From an uncultured Sphingobacteriales bacterium (GTDB lineage Bacteria; Bacteroidota; Bacteroidia; Chitinophagales; Chitinophagaceae), in the NCBI GenBank assembly GCA_946887085.1, contig CAMPKG010000150.1, positions 1 through 8,080 on the forward strand: DNA of 8,080 nucleotides, read 5' to 3'. Made by a program: the position numbers and the translations under genes. A model generated the notes under the pieces. That model searched no databases. It saw only the letters and a list, made by a program, of their open reading frames with translations, and had not been told where the DNA came from. Positions 5,516 to 8,080 of the stretch are shown one piece after another. Position 1 is the stretch's first letter; each line of letters starts with the position of its first letter.

Positions 5516-6520
5516 GTGAGAATTTTTCTCTTTTTATTGCTGTTGGTCGTTTGGTTAGACTGCTATGCGCAGAAGAAGCAAAGTATTGTCGTTGTTTTTT
5601 ACAATGTTGAGAATCTTTTCGACACTATCAATGATCCCCGTACGGATGATGACGCCTTTACACCGAGGGGTTCTTATAAATACACTACAAACATTTACAA
5701 GCAAAAGGTTGCCAATGTAGCTTACGTATTGCAGCAGATGGATAAAGCGGTCAATGGTTCGCTGGCTGTAGTAGGACTTGCGGAGATAGAGAATGGCAAA
5801 GTACTTGCTGATGTAACGAGCCATATATTTCTTGCAAAGAAGGGATATAAACATATTTCTTTTGATAGCCCGGATCCGAGGGGAATTGATGTTGCGCTGC
5901 TGTATGATCCGAAGCAATTTCGCCCGTTGTCACAAAAACCGGTGAATGCAAATATGAAGGAAGAACCTACGCGAGATATTCTTTATGTAGTAGGTGTGTT
6001 TGGCAAGGATACGGTGCATATACTGGTCAACCACTGGCCATCGCGTAGGGAGGGCAAAGGCGAGACAGCTCCCAAGCGCGCGCAGGTGGCGGCAACGAAC
6101 AAGCGCATGATAGATTCACTCGTTGCGAAAAACGTGAACGCAAAGATCATCCTCATGGGCGACCTGAATGATAACCCGGATGATGAAAGCGCGGCAAATG
6201 TCCTGGGTGCAAAAGGCGGACGCGATGGTGTTAAACCAAGGCCGCTTTACAATCCTTTTGCCGAGTTATACGCTTCGGGAGCAGGCAGTGCTGCTTTCCA
6301 GAAGAAATGGAATTTGTTCGACCAGGTTATTGTTTCAAGATCGTTCATGAACAAAAACAATAAGGGCCTGCGTTACGAAAAGGCTGAAGTATTCAATCGG
6401 GATTTTCTCATCACACATTCTGGCAAACAACAGGGTTATCCCTACCGTTCATGGCGCGGTTACCAGTGGATGAATGGTTATAGCGACCATCTGCCCGTCA
6501 TCGTTTACTTCAGCAGGTAG
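5516..6520 (+). CDS. Secreted endonuclease/exonuclease/phosphatase-family protein
   Basis: This 334-residue protein belongs to the metal-dependent EEP (DNase I/exonuclease III-like) superfamily. An N-terminal signal peptide (hydrophobic run at 3-13, probable cleavage after YA-18) sends it out of the cytoplasm. The EEP motifs occur in order: FYNVENLFD (28-36), GLAEIEN (87-93) with the metal-binding E90, GIDVALLYDP (123-132), VNHWPSR (171-177) with H173, GDLNDNP (215-221) with D216 and N218, and SDHLPV (323-328) with the catalytic D324-H325 pair. All key residues are present, so it should be active, cleaving nucleic acid or another phosphodiester; the substrate is not determined. The start is GTG: no in-frame ATG or GTG lies between it and a TGA at 5474, and later starts would destroy the signal peptide. 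It sits directly behind the fbp terminator with no clear promoter of its own. It converges on the next gene with a three-base gap. Confidence 0.9.
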   Translation: MRIFLFLLLLVVWLDCYAQKKQSIVVVFYNVENLFDTINDPRTDDDAFTPRGSYKYTTNIYKQKVANVAYVLQQMDKAVNGSLAVVGLAEIENGKVLADVTSHIFLAKKGYKHISFDSPDPRGIDVALLYDPKQFRPLSQKPVNANMKEEPTRDILYVVGVFGKDTVHILVNHWPSRREGKGETAPKRAQVAATNKRMIDSLVAKNVNAKIILMGDLNDNPDDESAANVLGAKGGRDGVKPRPLYNPFAELYASGAGSAAFQKKWNLFDQVIVSRSFMNKNNKGLRYEKAEVFNRDFLITHSGKQQGYPYRSWRGYQWMNGYSDHLPVIVYFSR

Positions 6521-6534
6521 CTGCTACATTTTTT
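6512..6534 (+). terminator. Weak hairpin with T tract at the end of the endonuclease gene
   Basis: AGCAG (6512-6516) and CTGCT (6521-6525) can pair around the four-base loop GTAG, which contains the stop codon. ACA and six T bases (6529-6534) follow. The stem is only five base pairs, so termination would be inefficient. The T tract is also the last coding bases of the convergent gene. There is no matching T tract for the opposite strand. Confidence 0.3.
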
Positions 6535-7429
6535 CACCCTGTTTTGCGAAATTGAACCCGGTATTTGTTACCTGTTTCTGTATTGAATCATTCCAAAGTA
6601 AGCGGTTTGTGTGATTCAAGTGAATGAAATGGATCTTTTGTTTTGCTGTTTCAGGTTCGTTTTCAAACAGCTTCATTGTTTCAATTACAAAAGGATGGGG
6701 AACCTCTTCCATTCTTCTTCCTGGCAATTCTTCAGCATCATAAAATGTAGCATCCAGCAAAGCGATATCAACTTTTTCTACCTCGTCGATAATGCTTCTA
6801 TTCCATTTCTGCCATTTATCTATATCGGGGATGAAGAGATATTTTTTATTGGCCGTTGTAATCCTGAAGCCTGCCGTTTCTGAGTATTCATCGCGGTGGG
6901 GTACTGTGTATGTCTCCACGAAAACATCTTTCGCCAGTTCCAGTTTTTCAGATGTATCCAGTGTGTGAAGGCTGATGTTGTTCAGGATTACCAGCTGACT
7001 CCATGGGCCGTTGTTCTCCAAAAAACTACGGAGTTTCGGCAGCACAAACACCTGAACTCCTTTTGCGCCCATCGCCTCGCGGCCCAGTTGCATCAGGCCG
7101 GTGTAATGGCCGATATGTGCATGCGTGATCAAGATACCCTCCGGGAGAAATTTGTAATGGCCACCGGTAGCGCGGTTAAAGGAGTATAACTGTTCGCGGA
7201 TATCCGGTGTTGCCTCGAACAGCCACCATTTTTTACTAGCGGAATCAGTTAATGCAAAACTGGTGACAAATCGTCGCGAGTCAGGGCTTTGCCAGGCTTT
7301 TTCGCAACATGTACGCTTGCAGCCGATATGCGGATAACCCCCATCCTGGGCAACGCCGAGGATGAAAATTGATTGTGAATATCCTTCGAGGCAGAAGAGC
7401 AGCAATAAAAAGTATGGAGCGATACGCAT
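6524..7429 (-). CDS. Secreted PqqB-like metallo-beta-lactamase-fold hydrolase
   Basis: This 301-residue protein has an N-terminal signal peptide (hydrophobic core about 5-13, ending near YSQ-19) and a metallo-beta-lactamase fold of the PqqB-like group. FILGVAQDGGYPHIGCKRTCC (22-42) is the N-terminal strand and loop of that group; C37, C41 and C42 may form a structural metal site, as the cysteine cluster of PqqB does. The metal motif is THAHIGHYTGL (102-112), an HxHxGH form in which the usual HxHxDH aspartate is glycine. Other likely ligands are H178 in TVPHRDE, D202 in PDID, D226 in LLDATF and the late histidines H270 and H273. No other pqq genes are in the window, so a role in PQQ synthesis is not supported and the substrate is unknown. 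A cysteine at residue 13 does not make a good lipobox, so a soluble periplasmic protein is more likely than a lipoprotein. It converges on the preceding gene and is divergent from the TPR gene. Confidence 0.88.
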   Translation of the reverse strand: MRIAPYFLLLLFCLEGYSQSIFILGVAQDGGYPHIGCKRTCCEKAWQSPDSRRFVTSFALTDSASKKWWLFEATPDIREQLYSFNRATGGHYKFLPEGILITHAHIGHYTGLMQLGREAMGAKGVQVFVLPKLRSFLENNGPWSQLVILNNISLHTLDTSEKLELAKDVFVETYTVPHRDEYSETAGFRITTANKKYLFIPDIDKWQKWNRSIIDEVEKVDIALLDATFYDAEELPGRRMEEVPHPFVIETMKLFENEPETAKQKIHFIHLNHTNRLLWNDSIQKQVTNTGFNFAKQGEKM

Positions 7430-7472
7430 AGATAAATTTAGTTAACTATTTTTAAGCGAACTAGGACCCCCG
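7430..7472. promoter_or_regulatory. 43-base divergent control region with a 10-base palindrome
   Basis: Only 43 bases separate the divergent metallo-hydrolase and TPR starts. Near the hydrolase end is the perfect palindrome TAGTTAACTA (7439-7448). TAAATTTA (7433-7440) and TATTTTTA (7447-7454) are each one base from a TAnnTTTG -7 box, but neither has a -33 element at proper spacing. Both promoters must overlap here or reach into the neighbouring genes. AGGA at 7463-7466, six bases before the TTG start, is the only Shine-Dalgarno-like site noted in the window. Confidence 0.3.
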
Positions 7473-8080
7473 TTGAAACATACATTCATTTATACCGTTC
7501 TGTTCCTTTTACTCATGCCCTTTGGCGTCCGCGCCGATAGGGTGATAGATAGTCTTTACAAACTGGCTGAGAAAGACTTTAGCGAAGGGAGATATGATGC
7601 CGTTGTAGGAAAGCTAATCCTCATACTCGAAATAGCAGAAGAGCGCGGCACCTGTGCCGACAGGACAATAGCCTATGCAAAAATGGGAAGGGCGCATTAT
7701 TACCTGCAACAGCGGGATCTGTGCCTGAGGTATCTGAAGCTGTCCGACAGTTTCGCGAGGAGCTGCGATATAGACTCCATGAAATGGCAAAACGCCCGGC
7801 ATATAGGCGCAATGTATTACGAGATGGGCAAACCCGATTCTTCCTTGATATTTCTGCACCGGGCTGAGCAGATGTTGAAGGGCGGAACTAACTGGTATGA
7901 ACTTTCATCGCTGTATGCCATTATGGGAGAAGTATACCTGCGCGCAAAAAAAGAAAAGACCCGCGGCAAACAATATTTCGATGCTTCCGCACAGTATGCA
8001 ATTAAATCGGGTAACCCCTCGGTGATGGCCTACGCCAGTATTAAACAAGGCCTGTATGCGGAATTAGAAAAGGATTGTAA
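7473..8080 (+). CDS. Exported TPR-repeat protein, cut by the right edge
   Basis: A reading frame stays open from a TTG at 7473 to the end of the window, giving 202 residues. It begins with a good signal peptide (MKHTFIYTVLFLLLMPFGVRA, cleavage expected after A21), followed by all-helical sequence of TPR type. Repeat-like helix pairs are seen at about 66-98 (AYAKMGRAHYYL onward), 107-136 (IGAMYYEMGK onward) and 145-180 (SLYAIMGEVYL onward). The TTG start is chosen because no in-frame ATG or GTG exists back to a TAA at 7443, AGGA lies six bases upstream, and the first internal ATG (7515) would remove most of the signal peptide. In Bacteroidota such exported TPR segments are often the sensor half of a histidine kinase or a LuxR/LytTR-type regulator with a membrane helix further on. 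That part, if present, lies outside the window, so I only call it a TPR protein. Confidence 0.85.
   Translation, partial: MKHTFIYTVLFLLLMPFGVRADRVIDSLYKLAEKDFSEGRYDAVVGKLILILEIAEERGTCADRTIAYAKMGRAHYYLQQRDLCLRYLKLSDSFARSCDIDSMKWQNARHIGAMYYEMGKPDSSLIFLHRAEQMLKGGTNWYELSSLYAIMGEVYLRAKKEKTRGKQYFDASAQYAIKSGNPSVMAYASIKQGLYAELEKDC

Noticed and set aside
7391..7393. Cysteine 13 of the metallo-hydrolase as a lipoprotein anchor
   Set aside because: The residues before it (LLF) do not form a lipobox with a small residue at -1, and a normal signal-peptidase I region follows.

Overview
The window looks like ordinary chromosome from a member of the Bacteroidota, possibly the Chitinophagia/Sphingobacteriia side; that finer placement is a guess. 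Three promoter-like elements match or nearly match the phylum's TAnnTTTG -7 box, two of them with a TTTG/TTTA -33 element exactly 19 bases upstream. Shine-Dalgarno sequences are nearly absent before the starts. The gene content also fits: secreted endonuclease/exonuclease/phosphatase-family and PqqB-like metallo-hydrolase proteins, and an exported TPR protein. I see no IS element, prophage, CRISPR array, rRNA or tRNA, and no clear sign of recent transfer.

Layout from left to right. Bases 1-53 probably hold the first 17 codons of a minus-strand gene that leaves the window. It is served by a very good promoter at 252-282 and a leader of about 190 bases with inverted repeats and a 27-codon small ORF. 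Next, on the minus strand, is a two-domain GNAT acetyltransferase (299-1348). It is divergent from a MocR-type regulator, a GntR winged helix fused to a PLP-binding aminotransferase fold (1432-2910). The 83 bases between them carry repeated TAGTCCA/TGGACCA half-sites on top of the predicted promoters, so the regulator probably controls itself and perhaps the acetyltransferase.

A two-gene minus-strand operon follows: corA (3331-4272), then a NUDIX hydrolase (2897-3331). They are coupled by a one-base stop/start overlap, and the NUDIX gene overlaps the end of the mocR-type gene by 14 bases tail to tail. Divergent from corA is fbp (4440-5462), class I fructose-1,6-bisphosphatase of gluconeogenesis, which ends in a strong intrinsic terminator. 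The terminator's T tract stops five bases before the GTG start of a secreted endonuclease/exonuclease/phosphatase-family protein (5516-6520).

That gene converges, with a three-base gap, on a secreted PqqB-like metallo-beta-lactamase-fold protein (6524-7429). Divergent from it across 43 bases is an exported TPR protein with a TTG start (7473 onward), cut by the right edge.

The genes do not form one pathway. The best-supported unusual signals are the MocR operator array, the long leader at the left edge, and the tight overlaps and terminator placement. I did not find a convincing new multi-gene system.
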